Below, one piece after another: positions 29,309 to 39,463 of a stretch of 64,000 nucleotides of DNA. The notes under the pieces are model-generated. The model did not search any database and was not told the DNA's origin. It saw only the letters and a program-made list of their open reading frames with translations. Origin of the DNA: Terriglobia bacterium. GTDB taxonomy: Bacteria; Acidobacteriota; Terriglobia; Bryobacterales; Bryobacteraceae. Position 1 is the first letter of the stretch, and the number at the start of each line of letters is the position of its first letter. The DNA lies in contig RGPS01000007.1 in assembly GCA_010084195.1 (NCBI GenBank), forward strand, positions 1 through 64,000, given 5' to 3'. The position numbers and the translations under genes are program-made.

Positions 29309-32300
29309 TTAACTCCTCCTGTTTTCGGTTAGCGGGCGCATCAGTCTTAGCGCCGGCCGGGTATTAAATTTTTCGACGTACCGCTTGTGGGCGGCATCAC
29401 CGGGGTAATGCTCATTCCCTGAGTAGGGATAACTCTTCATGTTATGGAACGGCAGCGGCCCAACCGAGGTCGAGAACGCTGTATTGGCATCGGCGTCCTT
29501 GGCCCAGCCATCCACAAGCAACAGATAATCGCGCTTCCAGCCCATGCGAAGAGCGGGAAGTTTTTCCGGAGCGAACTTCAGGACGAGTTCGTCACCCGCC
29601 CCCATGATGACAAACTGATCATCCGTGGAGCCCAGCAACTGGCGAACGTCCCCGTAGCGTGTGTAGCTTCCGGGCGTCGGGTTCCAGTTGGAAACGGGCG
29701 ACACCTGGTTGTACAGGAAGGCTTCGGGCTGTTTGCGCTCCGGGTCGATCACCGGCTTTGAGAAGCCGCGGAAATCGAGCGACGCAACAGACGCATCCAC
29801 CTTCGTCAAGACTGTCTGCGGCGTTCCGGTTTCTTCACTGAGGAAGATCTCATCCCAATAAACACAAAGGTTGGTAATAATCCGAACCTCGCGGGATGCC
29901 GAAAGCCACTTGCCCGTCAGGTCCACCGAGATAGTCTTCGGTTTACCTGCCGGAATTCCCATATCTTCAACCACAGTCCGCCACTTACCTGAGGTGTCTT
30001 TCACCTGCAGGGACGGGAAGACAAGGCCGACCTGCTCTGCACCAGGCAAAGCTTCTTGGGAGGCACCTCGGAAGGTGCTTCCATCAGCCCAATCGACCCA
30101 ACCGGCCAGCACCAGAACCGCTTTGTTCGCAGTTGCCGACTTGCCGAAGTCAAGATCCAGGTGGTGAAGCGTCGCGGTCCCGTCGGGTCGCCTTGTAAAG
30201 CGATCCGGGTACGTCGCGTCATTCTTTAGTAACTGCGCAAGAACGTCGTTGTTTCCGTCATCCTTAGCCGCTAGCGGACGGATTTTTTTCTCCACCCCGT
30301 ACAGGCGGAACTCGGGGAACGGTGGCGACTTGAATTTGTCGTTCGTGTAGATGTCCATCTGCGCGGGGTGATCCACGGCAATCAACTGAATGCGGTCGAG
30401 GTAGGAAACCTCCCGAAGCTCTTCGGTGATGCGGATCTCGTAGGCACCGTCCTTCTGGACCATCGCTTCGCCAGGGATCTGGACATATTCGTCGTGATCC
30501 GTCGGGAAGTACTGGCCGTCACCGGAAGTAGCACCGAGAGGCGCAACACCCAGGACATCGGTCAGGAAGGTAAAGCCCGCACCGTTCCAGGTGAAGATCA
30601 TGGGGCAGGAACCCGACAGGCGCTGGGCTTCCTTGTAAGATCCTGGCTTGCCAACCGCCTGGTGGACTTCGTTCTGGATCAGGCCGTTGGCCCAGGTGAT
30701 GCGAACCGTATCGGCTTCTTTGTAGTCGCGCATGCCGAAATCGAGGGGCATGCCCAGGTAGGTCTTCTTCTGGTAGTGCGCGGCACTCTTGACTTCGATC
30801 TTCGCGCCGTACGACTGCTTTAGATTCTTGACGCCCGCAAGCGTTACATGCAGCCAGGCGCCGACAGTAGTGTCAGAGTCCAGCACACTGGCTGAGCCGT
30901 CTTTTCCGATGGCAGCGACGCTGGTGTGGCCGTCGGTGAAGCCTGCAGCAGAGAGCGCAACTGCGCCGTTCAGTGCGGCGTTGGGTGTAGCCGTGAACTT
31001 GCCTTGGCCGTCATTACGGTAGACATTACCAGCGGTCACCACATCTTCGACGCCACTGTTGCGAAGATCCGCGACAGCAACCGGACCGGCGGCATCCCAG
31101 GCGGTCCCGGCTTCGAGCTTACCGGCCTTGTTCCAAATGACCTGCGCCTTGCTGCCGGTCCCCAGCACGATGTCGGTCGCACTGTCGTTATCCAGATCGC
31201 GCGCCGTTAGCCACTTCGCGCCGGTCGGGACAACCGGGATCTCGATGGCTTCGTATTTTCCGTTCAGGCGATCCCGGTACAGGACACCTCCACGGTCGGA
31301 ATAGCTGATCACCAGATCCATGCCATCCGTATCGGGCACGAGGTCAAAGAAGACTCCGTCGATGGCGCTGCCCTTCACAAACGGGAAGGTGGCGTCTTTG
31401 GTGCTGAAGCCCGCTGCGCCATTGTTGCGAACGAGAGACGAATCAGCACCGAGGAGGACCAGATCCAAATCATAGTCGTGGTCATAGTCAAGCCAGATGG
31501 CCTTCGTAAAAACACCCTTCGGCAGATCGGAGGCAGCCTTTTCGAACTTGCCCTTCTTATTGGCCCAGAGGGAAGCGCCTTCTTTCGTGAGAACGGCGAG
31601 GTCACCCAGCCCATCGTTATTGAAATCACCAGCCGCCACAGAAACGATGTCGGCAACAGCGCCAAGACCAAGGTCCAAAGCTAATGTGCCGGCCTGAAAT
31701 CCTTGGGCGCCTTTCGCGGACCAGACGATCAGGTCCGTTTTGCCGTCCCCGTCAACATCAGCCGCAATCGAATTCACAGCACCGGATTCGGCGGCCAACT
31801 TGCGGACCTTGAGCGACGCAGCAGCAATAACCGGAGCCTTTTCGGGCTCAATCGGGTCGTAGACTTCCGCGTAGTAGCACCACTCCAGGTCCTCCGTCAC
31901 CGCAGCACCAGCCTGGCGCTTCTTGATGTCCTGAAATGTCGCCTGTTCGCGCGTAGCATCGGCCGTACGACCGGCCGCACGATAGGCGTTATAAAGCTGG
32001 AAGTGGGGCCCTGCGAGATTTGGATTCAGCTTCGTGCTGATCTCCACCTCTTTCAGGGAATCCTCCGGCTTGCCGGTCAGCTTGTAAAGTACACCCAGGT
32101 TGTAGTGGGAAATCGGTTCGTCGGGAACCAGTTTCACCATGCCCAGGAACTGCTCAATGGCTTTGTCGAACTGAGATTCTTTCTTATAGGCGATCCCCAG
32201 ATTGAACCAGGTGTGCGGGATAGACGGGTCCTGCTTCTGCGCCTTTTCCAGTTCCGCAATTCCCTCGGCAGTCTTGGCGTTGTGCAGCAGCGAAATACCG

Positions 32301-32518
32301 TAGTTCACACGCTCGCGTGCCGAGTTCGGCATCATATCGAGCGCTTTTTTGAACTGGTCAACAGACTGAGCCTGCGTGGTTGGATTCTCGTAGAACGCCT
32401 TACCCAGGTTTCTTGCCTGGGCGAGGACGTCCTCATTAGACTGTGTGGCCTGAAAAGCGGAACTGGTCAGGACGGCGGCCAGCGTCGCCCCACCTGCGAG
32501 AATCCAACGCATCCTCAT
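29309..32518 (-). CDS. TPR + FG-GAP/CRTAC1-like large secreted protein
   Basis: Signal-like MRMRWILAGGATLAAVLTSSAFQA, TPR array (HTWFNLGIAYKKESQFDKAIEQFLGMVKL), FG-GAP motifs DVDGDGKTDLIVW, DFNNDGLGDLAVL. Confidence 0.82.
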   Translation of the reverse strand: MRMRWILAGGATLAAVLTSSAFQATQSNEDVLAQARNLGKAFYENPTTQAQSVDQFKKALDMMPNSARERVNYGISLLHNAKTAEGIAELEKAQKQDPSIPHTWFNLGIAYKKESQFDKAIEQFLGMVKLVPDEPISHYNLGVLYKLTGKPEDSLKEVEISTKLNPNLAGPHFQLYNAYRAAGRTADATREQATFQDIKKRQAGAAVTEDLEWCYYAEVYDPIEPEKAPVIAAASLKVRKLAAESGAVNSIAADVDGDGKTDLIVWSAKGAQGFQAGTLALDLGLGAVADIVSVAAGDFNNDGLGDLAVLTKEGASLWANKKGKFEKAASDLPKGVFTKAIWLDYDHDYDLDLVLLGADSSLVRNNGAAGFSTKDATFPFVKGSAIDGVFFDLVPDTDGMDLVISYSDRGGVLYRDRLNGKYEAIEIPVVPTGAKWLTARDLDNDSATDIVLGTGSKAQVIWNKAGKLEAGTAWDAAGPVAVADLRNSGVEDVVTAGNVYRNDGQGKFTATPNAALNGAVALSAAGFTDGHTSVAAIGKDGSASVLDSDTTVGAWLHVTLAGVKNLKQSYGAKIEVKSAAHYQKKTYLGMPLDFGMRDYKEADTVRITWANGLIQNEVHQAVGKPGSYKEAQRLSGSCPMIFTWNGAGFTFLTDVLGVAPLGATSGDGQYFPTDHDEYVQIPGEAMVQKDGAYEIRITEELREVSYLDRIQLIAVDHPAQMDIYTNDKFKSPPFPEFRLYGVEKKIRPLAAKDDGNNDVLAQLLKNDATYPDRFTRRPDGTATLHHLDLDFGKSATANKAVLVLAGWVDWADGSTFRGASQEALPGAEQVGLVFPSLQVKDTSGKWRTVVEDMGIPAGKPKTISVDLTGKWLSASREVRIITNLCVYWDEIFLSEETGTPQTVLTKVDASVASLDFRGFSKPVIDPERKQPEAFLYNQVSPVSNWNPTPGSYTRYGDVRQLLGSTDDQFVIMGAGDELVLKFAPEKLPALRMGWKRDYLLLVDGWAKDADANTAFSTSVGPLPFHNMKSYPYSGNEHYPGDAAHKRYVEKFNTRPALRLMRPLTENRRS

Positions 32519-34248
32519 TTGGTCTGAAGGCCCTTTCCTTCTGTGATTTTGTTGATCTTGCCGAGAGCCGCGCCGTTGATTTTCTCCACCAACCCGCTCG
32601 GCCACCGAATTTCGACGGAGTCGAACTTCGTCGCTGCGCCAATACCAAGATGAACCGTCTTGCTGCTCTGGCCGGCGTAACCGTTACCACCGTCGACCTC
32701 GCGCATCTGGGTGAGGCCAGCGGCCTTCACGGTGATTCGCGCACCAATCGCATTGCGGTTCGACTTGGTACCGGTCAGCTTAAACTGCGCCCAGTTGCCG
32801 CCGCCCGTGGTGACTCCCTTATAGAAGAGCGCCTTTTGGTCAGCGTTGACCTGGAAGATGTCCAGCTTTCCGTCATGATCGAAATCCGCCAGCGACAGGC
32901 CACGACCGTCCATTTCGTTATCGGTACCGGCTTCACCGGAGATTTCCTTGAAAGTCTGACCAGCCAGATTCCGGAACATCTTCTTCTTCTGGTAGCCGCT
33001 CCAGGTCATGCCCCCAATGTCGGGCCAGTTGCGGACGTCGGAGAAGTCCATACCGGGCTTCAGCAGGAGATTGTTCAGCAGGACAGGGATGTAGTTCTCT
33101 TTGCCCGCCGAGCGGAGGCCGTTGACTACGTAAAGATCGGGCCAGCCATCATTGTCAAAATCACCAAACTTGGCAGCCCAGCCCCAGAGAGTGGCACAGG
33201 TATTGGTTTCCTTGGAGATATCCGTGAAGGTGCCGTCGTGGTTGTTATGCCACAACATGTTGCATTCCTTCATATATTCGTCTGTGATGTTGGTGACGTA
33301 AACGTCGAGGAAACCATCGTTGTCGTAATCAGTGACTTCGGCGTTCATGCCCTTGCGGGTATCGAAGCCGATGGACTTTTCGGTGGTATCGGTAAACGTG
33401 CCATTGCCGTTGTTAAAGAAGATCTGATCGGTGCCATAGTCGCAGGCGATGTACATATCCTGATCACCATCGTTGTCGAAGTCCCCGTGGCCCAGATCGA
33501 GCGTCCAGCCGGTGAGTTTGCCGAAACCGGCTTTGTTGGTGACGTCCGAGAACTTGCCTTTTCCGTCGTTATGCCACAGTGTGACTCCGCCACCATTGAT
33601 CGCGTTATCGAGGTCATTCGGCAGAACGTGGGGATCCGGCAGTTCAATCAGGTTTTGGGGCTTGAAATAATTGCCGAGCATCACGTCGACGAGGCCATCA
33701 TTGTCGTAGTCGAAGGCGACCGAGGCGATGGTGTTGCCAAAACGGGTGAAGCCGGAACCAGCGCTAACGTCTTTGAACTTACCCGCACCCTCGTTGTGAT
33801 AGAGGATCGGCGTTCCAAAGCGGCCAATCAGGAGGTCTTCTTTGCCGTCATTGTCGTAATCGAGCCAGAGAGCATCCGCCACAATGGACTTGGGATCGTT
33901 GCCACCAGCGACCCCGGCTTTGTCCGTCACTTCCGTGAAGGTCATATTGCCGTTGTTGTGGAACAGGTGGTTTGGCTTACCGTTGTCGGAGTCGGTGACG
34001 AATAAATCATCCAGGCCGTCGCCATCATAGTCACCGGCAGCGGCGGAAGAGCCACCTGAGGTGAACATGCGCAGAACATCGGCATGCTTGCCAGGGAAAA
34101 TCCGGGTGTGGTGGGTCGTCTGAATCCCGGCTTTGGCCGCGATTTCCGTGAATTTAATTGTGGCGGTAGCTTCCGCCCAGCCCCAGATCGCGAGCGGCGC
34201 GGCTACGGCAGCGAGTGCGAACCGCGAACCGAAAGTAGAGAACTTCAC
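32515..34248 (-). CDS. CRTAC1 family secreted protein (FG-GAP + ASPIC/UnbV)
   Basis: Signal peptide; DYDGDGLDDLFVTD etc.; NRNAIGARITVKAAGLTQMREVDGGNGYAGQSSKTVHLGIG; ATGA overlaps on both sides. Confidence 0.92.
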   Translation of the reverse strand: MKFSTFGSRFALAAVAAPLAIWGWAEATATIKFTEIAAKAGIQTTHHTRIFPGKHADVLRMFTSGGSSAAAGDYDGDGLDDLFVTDSDNGKPNHLFHNNGNMTFTEVTDKAGVAGGNDPKSIVADALWLDYDNDGKEDLLIGRFGTPILYHNEGAGKFKDVSAGSGFTRFGNTIASVAFDYDNDGLVDVMLGNYFKPQNLIELPDPHVLPNDLDNAINGGGVTLWHNDGKGKFSDVTNKAGFGKLTGWTLDLGHGDFDNDGDQDMYIACDYGTDQIFFNNGNGTFTDTTEKSIGFDTRKGMNAEVTDYDNDGFLDVYVTNITDEYMKECNMLWHNNHDGTFTDISKETNTCATLWGWAAKFGDFDNDGWPDLYVVNGLRSAGKENYIPVLLNNLLLKPGMDFSDVRNWPDIGGMTWSGYQKKKMFRNLAGQTFKEISGEAGTDNEMDGRGLSLADFDHDGKLDIFQVNADQKALFYKGVTTGGGNWAQFKLTGTKSNRNAIGARITVKAAGLTQMREVDGGNGYAGQSSKTVHLGIGAATKFDSVEIRWPSGLVEKINGAALGKINKITEGKGLQTK

Positions 34249-35048
34249 TTCGCCTCCCAGATTTCGTGCAGGTCGGTATCGACGCGCTTGCCGGGGTCCA
34301 GCTGGTCATCGATATAGGACTTCAGGTCGTCATCCTTGCGATCGAGGCGGGCCTTGATCTGTTTGCTGTCGGGGAATTTCGACAGGCCTTCTTTCCAGAT
34401 GGCACGGGCTTTGTCGATGTTGTCGGTCTTCCAGTAGCCATCGCCCAGAGAAATGTAGAGACGCTGGTGATAGGCACGAGTCGGCTCTGACTTCTGCATC
34501 CCGTAGGCGCGTTCCAGATCGGCAACGCCAAGGCCGGCCTTACCAAAAATGACCGGCCAGTAAAGATAGCTGTTGCCACGGGTGTACAGAGCGATCCAGG
34601 AGGGTTTCAGCTCGATGGATTTCGAAAACTGCCCAAGAGCCGCGTTCGCCAGCAGAACCTGGGTAATCGAACCAGCAGCAGGAATCTTGTCCACGCTGCA
34701 AAAGCCATAGTTCAGGTAGGCAACCGAGGCCTTGGGGTTAGCTGCCACGAGTTTTTCGAAAAACGCGACGCAGCGATCGAAGTCAGCGGGTGCCCCTTCT
34801 TTCGGGTGGGCGGCCATGCTCTTGCGCATGATCGCCTGACGGTAGTCGCTGCCGGCCCGAATGTTGTCGGGGTCGCTTTGCAGGGCTGCTTCCAGCACCG
34901 TGATGGCGGTGGTGTAGTCTTTGGCAGACATGGCCTGCTCGGCCTTTGCAATTTCGGCTTCTGAAGCGGCAAAGGCGGGAACAATCAGGCCCGTGAGCAA
35001 GAGGCCCGTCAATATTAATTTAACGAGGGTCAGATTCCGCAGTTTCAT
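34245..35048 (-). CDS. TPR-containing secreted protein
   Basis: Signal peptide LTLVKLILTGLLLTGLIVPAFAA; TPR-like helices (EQAMSAKDYTTAITVLEAALQSDPDN). Confidence 0.8.
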   Translation of the reverse strand: MKLRNLTLVKLILTGLLLTGLIVPAFAASEAEIAKAEQAMSAKDYTTAITVLEAALQSDPDNIRAGSDYRQAIMRKSMAAHPKEGAPADFDRCVAFFEKLVAANPKASVAYLNYGFCSVDKIPAAGSITQVLLANAALGQFSKSIELKPSWIALYTRGNSYLYWPVIFGKAGLGVADLERAYGMQKSEPTRAYHQRLYISLGDGYWKTDNIDKARAIWKEGLSKFPDSKQIKARLDRKDDDLKSYIDDQLDPGKRVDTDLHEIWEAK

Positions 35049-36754
35049 TTAACTTTCTTCCCGGTTCCTTCTACTATCTTGTTCAGCTTGTCCACCGTGA
35101 CACTGGCGAAGACTTCTTTCTGGCCAGTGGGCCAGCGAACTTCAATTTGATCGACCTTCGCGGTATCCGCCAGGCCGAAATGCACACGCGCGGTCGATTG
35201 ACCCGCAAAACTATTGCCGCCACTCACATACTGGAGTCGAGTGGTCTCACCGAACTTCAGGCGGACCTGAGCTCCAACGGCACTGCGGTTCGACTGCTTG
35301 CCTTCCAGCAGGAACTGAATCCAGTGGCGGCCCGAAGGCATGGTATTCACAAACAGATTCGGCTCGCTGCTGGCGTTGGCCGACATAATGTCGAGCTTGC
35401 CGTCGTTGTTGAAATCGGCAATGGCGATACCGCGACCGTCTTTTTTGTTGTCAAGCCCGTGCCGCGCCGCTTCGTCCTTGAAAATCTGGCCTTTATCGTT
35501 GTGGAAGAGCCGCTTCTTCTCGTATCCGCTGAGGCTCTTGTCGCCCATGGGCGGCCAGTTGCGGGCGTCGGCGAAATCGATCCCCGGCTTCGTGACCATA
35601 TTAAAGATGTCCGGGACATAGCTGTCTTTGCCAGCCGAAACCCAGCCGTTCATTACATACAGATCGAGCCAGCCGTCATTATCATAGTCGAAGAACTTGG
35701 AACCCCATCCCCAACCCGTTTCGAAGGTAGCAGTTTCGCGGGACACGTCCGAGAACGTGAGGTTCCCGTTGTTATGCCACAGGAAGTTGCCTTCCCGCAT
35801 GTAGTCGTCGGTGATGTTGGTGACGTAGATATCGAGGAGACCGTCGTTGTCGTAGTCGCCCCAATCCACGTTCATCCCTTTTTTGGAATCGACGCCGATC
35901 GCCTTTTCAGAGATGTCCGTGAACGTCCCGTTGCCATTGTTGTGGAAGAACCGGTCGGTACCGAAATCGCAGGCGACGTAGAGGTCGTCGAAGCCGTCGT
36001 TGTCTGCATCGGCGTGGCCGAGGTCCAGAGTCCAGCCGCTGAGCTTCATACCGAGTTTTTCGGTCACATCGGCGAACTTGCCTCCGCCCAGATTGTGATA
36101 AGCCGTCAGGCCACCGCCGTTGTTGGCAGTTTCGAAGCTCTCCGGGAAGAAGCGGGGGGAATCCGGCTGGAAAATATTGATCGGTTGAAAATACGAACCC
36201 ACGAACAGGTCCAGCTTGCCATCGCGGTCGTAATCGAAAGCGATCGCTGTGATGGCGTTGCTGTACCGGTCCAGCCCGGCCGCCTTCGTAATGTCCTTAA
36301 ACTTTCCGCCACCCAGATTCTCAAACAACTGGCTGTGTCCGAACTTGACCACAAAAAGATCGGGCCGCCCATCATTGTTAAAGTCGAACCACATGGAGTC
36401 GGCGACGGCGTTATCGCCTTCGTTCGCATTCGCCACGCCAGCCGCTTCGGCCCTATCGGTGAACGTCAGATCGTGGTTGTTGCGCCAGAGATGATTCTTC
36501 CCCCCGGCCTTGGAATCTGTGGTGTAGACATCGTCGAAGCCGTCACCGTCATAGTCCGCAACGGCGACCGACGCGCCGAGAGCCGTGTAGCCAGCCATGA
36601 TGGTGGCATAGGGGTTCTCGAAGACACGATTGGTATGTTTCTTGTCTACCCCGGCTTTTTTCGTAATGTCTTCAAACCACCGCTCCGCAGGCTTCGTCTG
36701 GGCAACCAGGCCCAGACCTGCGAATGAAATCACAGCCAGCGCCAGGCGCTTCAT
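35045..36754 (-). CDS. CRTAC1 family secreted protein (FG-GAP + ASPIC/UnbV)
   Basis: MKRLALAVISFAGLGLVAQ; multiple D-x-D-x-DG repeats; NRSAVGAQVRLKFGETTRLQYVSGGNSFAGQSTARVHFGLAD. Confidence 0.92.
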   Translation of the reverse strand: MKRLALAVISFAGLGLVAQTKPAERWFEDITKKAGVDKKHTNRVFENPYATIMAGYTALGASVAVADYDGDGFDDVYTTDSKAGGKNHLWRNNHDLTFTDRAEAAGVANANEGDNAVADSMWFDFNNDGRPDLFVVKFGHSQLFENLGGGKFKDITKAAGLDRYSNAITAIAFDYDRDGKLDLFVGSYFQPINIFQPDSPRFFPESFETANNGGGLTAYHNLGGGKFADVTEKLGMKLSGWTLDLGHADADNDGFDDLYVACDFGTDRFFHNNGNGTFTDISEKAIGVDSKKGMNVDWGDYDNDGLLDIYVTNITDDYMREGNFLWHNNGNLTFSDVSRETATFETGWGWGSKFFDYDNDGWLDLYVMNGWVSAGKDSYVPDIFNMVTKPGIDFADARNWPPMGDKSLSGYEKKRLFHNDKGQIFKDEAARHGLDNKKDGRGIAIADFNNDGKLDIMSANASSEPNLFVNTMPSGRHWIQFLLEGKQSNRSAVGAQVRLKFGETTRLQYVSGGNSFAGQSTARVHFGLADTAKVDQIEVRWPTGQKEVFASVTVDKLNKIVEGTGKKVK

Positions 36755-39123
36755 TTTTTTGCCACCAGCTTTGCCGCAACAGGAGCCGCATAGTGCTTCT
36801 CGACTACGTTGTTGTCGCCTTCGGTGATCTGGATGATGCGGTCACCCTTGACCTCTTTGAAGTTCTGAACGATTTTCGAGGCAGGCCATTTCACGGTAAC
36901 TTCCTCAACGGCTTCGTCCGCGCCGAGGCCAAAGTGCTGCCGCAGGGAATTCTGACTGCCGTATCCATCACCCAATACTACTTCGCGCATCTGCTGTTTG
37001 CCCTTGATTTTCAATGTGATACGGGCACCGACGGCGTCACGGTTGCTCTTTGTGCCAACCAGTTCCACCTGCAGCCAGTGTCTCTTGTTTGATGGGTTGG
37101 CACTCTGTAGATCATTGCGCAAGAGAGCGTGCTTATTTGTAGAAGCGGAGATCGCTAAATCGACCACTCCGCGATTCCAATAGTCGGCCGCAGCCACACC
37201 ACGGGAATTCAGCAGAAGATCACCGCCGGAAGCCCGGCCAATTTCTTCAAACGTGCCGTCGCCACGATTGCGCATGTGGCGATTGTGCTCCCAGCCGTGC
37301 CAGGAAGTGGTGCCAAAGTGCTCGGGATCAAAGAATATGCCGGTCTTGTACAGCTTCTGCTCACTGACAACGTTGTTCAGGAAGCTGAGCTCGATTTCCG
37401 TGTCTTTGTTGTTGTAGACCCAACCATTGGCGGCGTAGATGTCCTTCCAGCCGTCGTTGTCAAGATCTTCGAAACTGGCGCCCCAGAACCAGCCCGGAGG
37501 ATTGGCATGAGCTTTTTCGCTGGTGTCGTCAAAGGTACCGTCGCCCCGGTTCCTCAGGAGGATGTTGCCGGACGCCATTTGCTGGAAGACTTCCACGAAT
37601 TTCAGGCCCGACTGCCGGAAGACCTGCATGTAAAGAGGCATGTCCGTCACCCAAACGCCCTGCTGCCAGGTGTTCGCCATGTAGCGGGCAACCGTCGGCC
37701 ATTCCGCATACCAGGCTTCTTCGGATCGGATGTCGGTACTGTAGAGGTCGAGCCGACCATCGTTATCGTAATCCGACATGCTGGCGCTCATACCTGCACC
37801 GTACGCCAGCGCACCAGCGTGAACAGTCACATCGTCAAACGTGCCGTTTCCGTTGTTCTTGTAGAGGGTTTTGCGTCCGAAATCGTTCACAACATAGATG
37901 TCAGGGAAACCGTCGTCGTTGTAGTCGCCAAAGACGGTGCCCAGGCAAAGACCGACCTCGCCGACCCCGGCTTTGACGGTCACGTTGGTGAAGGTGCCGT
38001 CGTGATTGTTGTGATACAGGGAATTAGGCTCGCCATTACGCGCGTAGAAGGTAGTCGGGATGGCAAGGCGGGGGTCAAGGTACCGGCCCACGTAGAGGTC
38101 GAGATACCCGTCATTGTCATAATCGGCCCAGGACGCAACGGTGGTGCAGCAATCTTCGGCAAGCCCGGACTTCGCCGTCACGTCGGTAAAAGTCCCGTCG
38201 TGGTTGTTGTGGAAAAGCTGATTGGGCTTAAACGTACGACTGACGAAGAGATCTTTGTGCCCGTCGTTGTCGTAGTCCGCGAACAAAACAACGCTGACAC
38301 CATCCAGACCGGCAAGACCGGCTTTCGCCGTCACGTCTTCGAATTTGCCGTCGCCGGAGTTATGAAAGAGCTTCGTTTCCACGCCGTCGGGAATCATCAG
38401 GTCGTAGAAACCGTCATTGTCATAGTCGGCAGTGGTGATCCCGGCGGGGCCGTAACGGATCATGGCGAACTTCAGTTTCTGTTTGATGAACTCCGGGTAG
38501 TACTGATTGGTGAAATCTACACCGGCTTCGGCAGCAACATCGCGGAACTGCGGCGCGTCTGAAATATAACGATCACCATCAATGAGCGTTGCCGACGTGA
38601 TCTGCACCGCGTGGGAACCGCCCTCCCGGAAGGTCATATTGAGGTAGCCACGGTCAATACCTGCGTACTTTGCACCGTGGGGGGTGCCCAGAACTTCGTA
38701 GCGGACACGAGCGGCCAGATCGTCGCGGGATTGCCACTTGTCCAGCTTGTGGATAAACAGGGAGACGCTATCAATGGAATCGAAAGAGTCGAGGTACATG
38801 CGCCACTCTTCAATTGCGGCTTTCTGGTCTGCGGCAACACCGTCAGAAACCTGAAGCAGACGTTGAATGCCGTCCTTGTTCTCAGAAAGTTTGCGAGAAT
38901 TCAAGCCCAGCGCCTTACCCGCGTAATCGGTGGCGTAGAAGCCGGTGGCCGCAGTCAGGTCCTTGCTACGAAGGGTGGAACCAAGGGCAACCAGCGCATC
39001 CTTAATGTCCTTGCCGTTGTTGAAGAAACGATGCCCCGTGGACTGAATCCACGCCAGCGTCCCCACAGTGCCCAGCGCGAAGACAGCTAAGCCGATTAAT
39101 ACTCTTTTGATTCCCCTGGACAT
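36751..39123 (-). CDS. CRTAC1 family protein with N-terminal TM/signal anchor and extra N-terminal domain
   Basis: VLIGLAVFALGTVGTLAWI; FG-GAP repeats; NRDAVGARITLKIKGKQQMREVVLGDGYGSQNSLRQHFGLG. Confidence 0.9.
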   Translation of the reverse strand: MSRGIKRVLIGLAVFALGTVGTLAWIQSTGHRFFNNGKDIKDALVALGSTLRSKDLTAATGFYATDYAGKALGLNSRKLSENKDGIQRLLQVSDGVAADQKAAIEEWRMYLDSFDSIDSVSLFIHKLDKWQSRDDLAARVRYEVLGTPHGAKYAGIDRGYLNMTFREGGSHAVQITSATLIDGDRYISDAPQFRDVAAEAGVDFTNQYYPEFIKQKLKFAMIRYGPAGITTADYDNDGFYDLMIPDGVETKLFHNSGDGKFEDVTAKAGLAGLDGVSVVLFADYDNDGHKDLFVSRTFKPNQLFHNNHDGTFTDVTAKSGLAEDCCTTVASWADYDNDGYLDLYVGRYLDPRLAIPTTFYARNGEPNSLYHNNHDGTFTNVTVKAGVGEVGLCLGTVFGDYNDDGFPDIYVVNDFGRKTLYKNNGNGTFDDVTVHAGALAYGAGMSASMSDYDNDGRLDLYSTDIRSEEAWYAEWPTVARYMANTWQQGVWVTDMPLYMQVFRQSGLKFVEVFQQMASGNILLRNRGDGTFDDTSEKAHANPPGWFWGASFEDLDNDGWKDIYAANGWVYNNKDTEIELSFLNNVVSEQKLYKTGIFFDPEHFGTTSWHGWEHNRHMRNRGDGTFEEIGRASGGDLLLNSRGVAAADYWNRGVVDLAISASTNKHALLRNDLQSANPSNKRHWLQVELVGTKSNRDAVGARITLKIKGKQQMREVVLGDGYGSQNSLRQHFGLGADEAVEEVTVKWPASKIVQNFKEVKGDRIIQITEGDNNVVEKHYAAPVAAKLVAKK

Positions 39124-39239
39124 TGTTTCTTACACTCCGAAGCGTTTGAAGGATGGCGTTAACAAAAAAAATTACATTTTGACTACAGGTTTTGGTTGAT
39201 TTGTTGCTGGTTTCGAGATAAACCTAACGGAGACATACT

Positions 39240-39306
39240 ATGCACCGATTCTACCTTACTGGGTGAAGGTCGCCCTCGTTTCGTTACGCGGAGGGGCAGT
39301 TTTTTT
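39240..39306 (+). promoter_or_regulatory. Candidate leader: 8-codon ORF followed by intrinsic-terminator-like hairpin
   Basis: ATGCACCGATTCTACCTTACTGGGTGA (MHRFYLTG*), then GCCCTC-gtttcgttacgcg-GAGGGGC-ag-TTTTTTT; competing hairpin GGGGCAgttttttTGCCCC. Lies in the divergent intergenic region before the heme gene. Confidence 0.4.
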
Positions 39307-39463
39307 GCCCCTGGCAAGCACCGAACCAGCGCCACCCCATCTGTAGTGTCTTTCTATTATTGATCCGATGTCAGCGCGCCAGACATCATGATTTATGTCG
39401 ACCTGTGTCTGTTGGCGAACCTGGATTCGCTGCGGGCCCCGGGGGATACTGGGTGAAAGCTAA

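Noticed and set aside
35147-36727. 526-aa + strand ORF rich in Val/Ile opposite a CRTAC1 gene
   Set aside because: Antisense of repeated DxDNDG codons gives artificial VVVVI/VVVEI strings; same for 32443..34005, 37276..38562 and 43213..43737.
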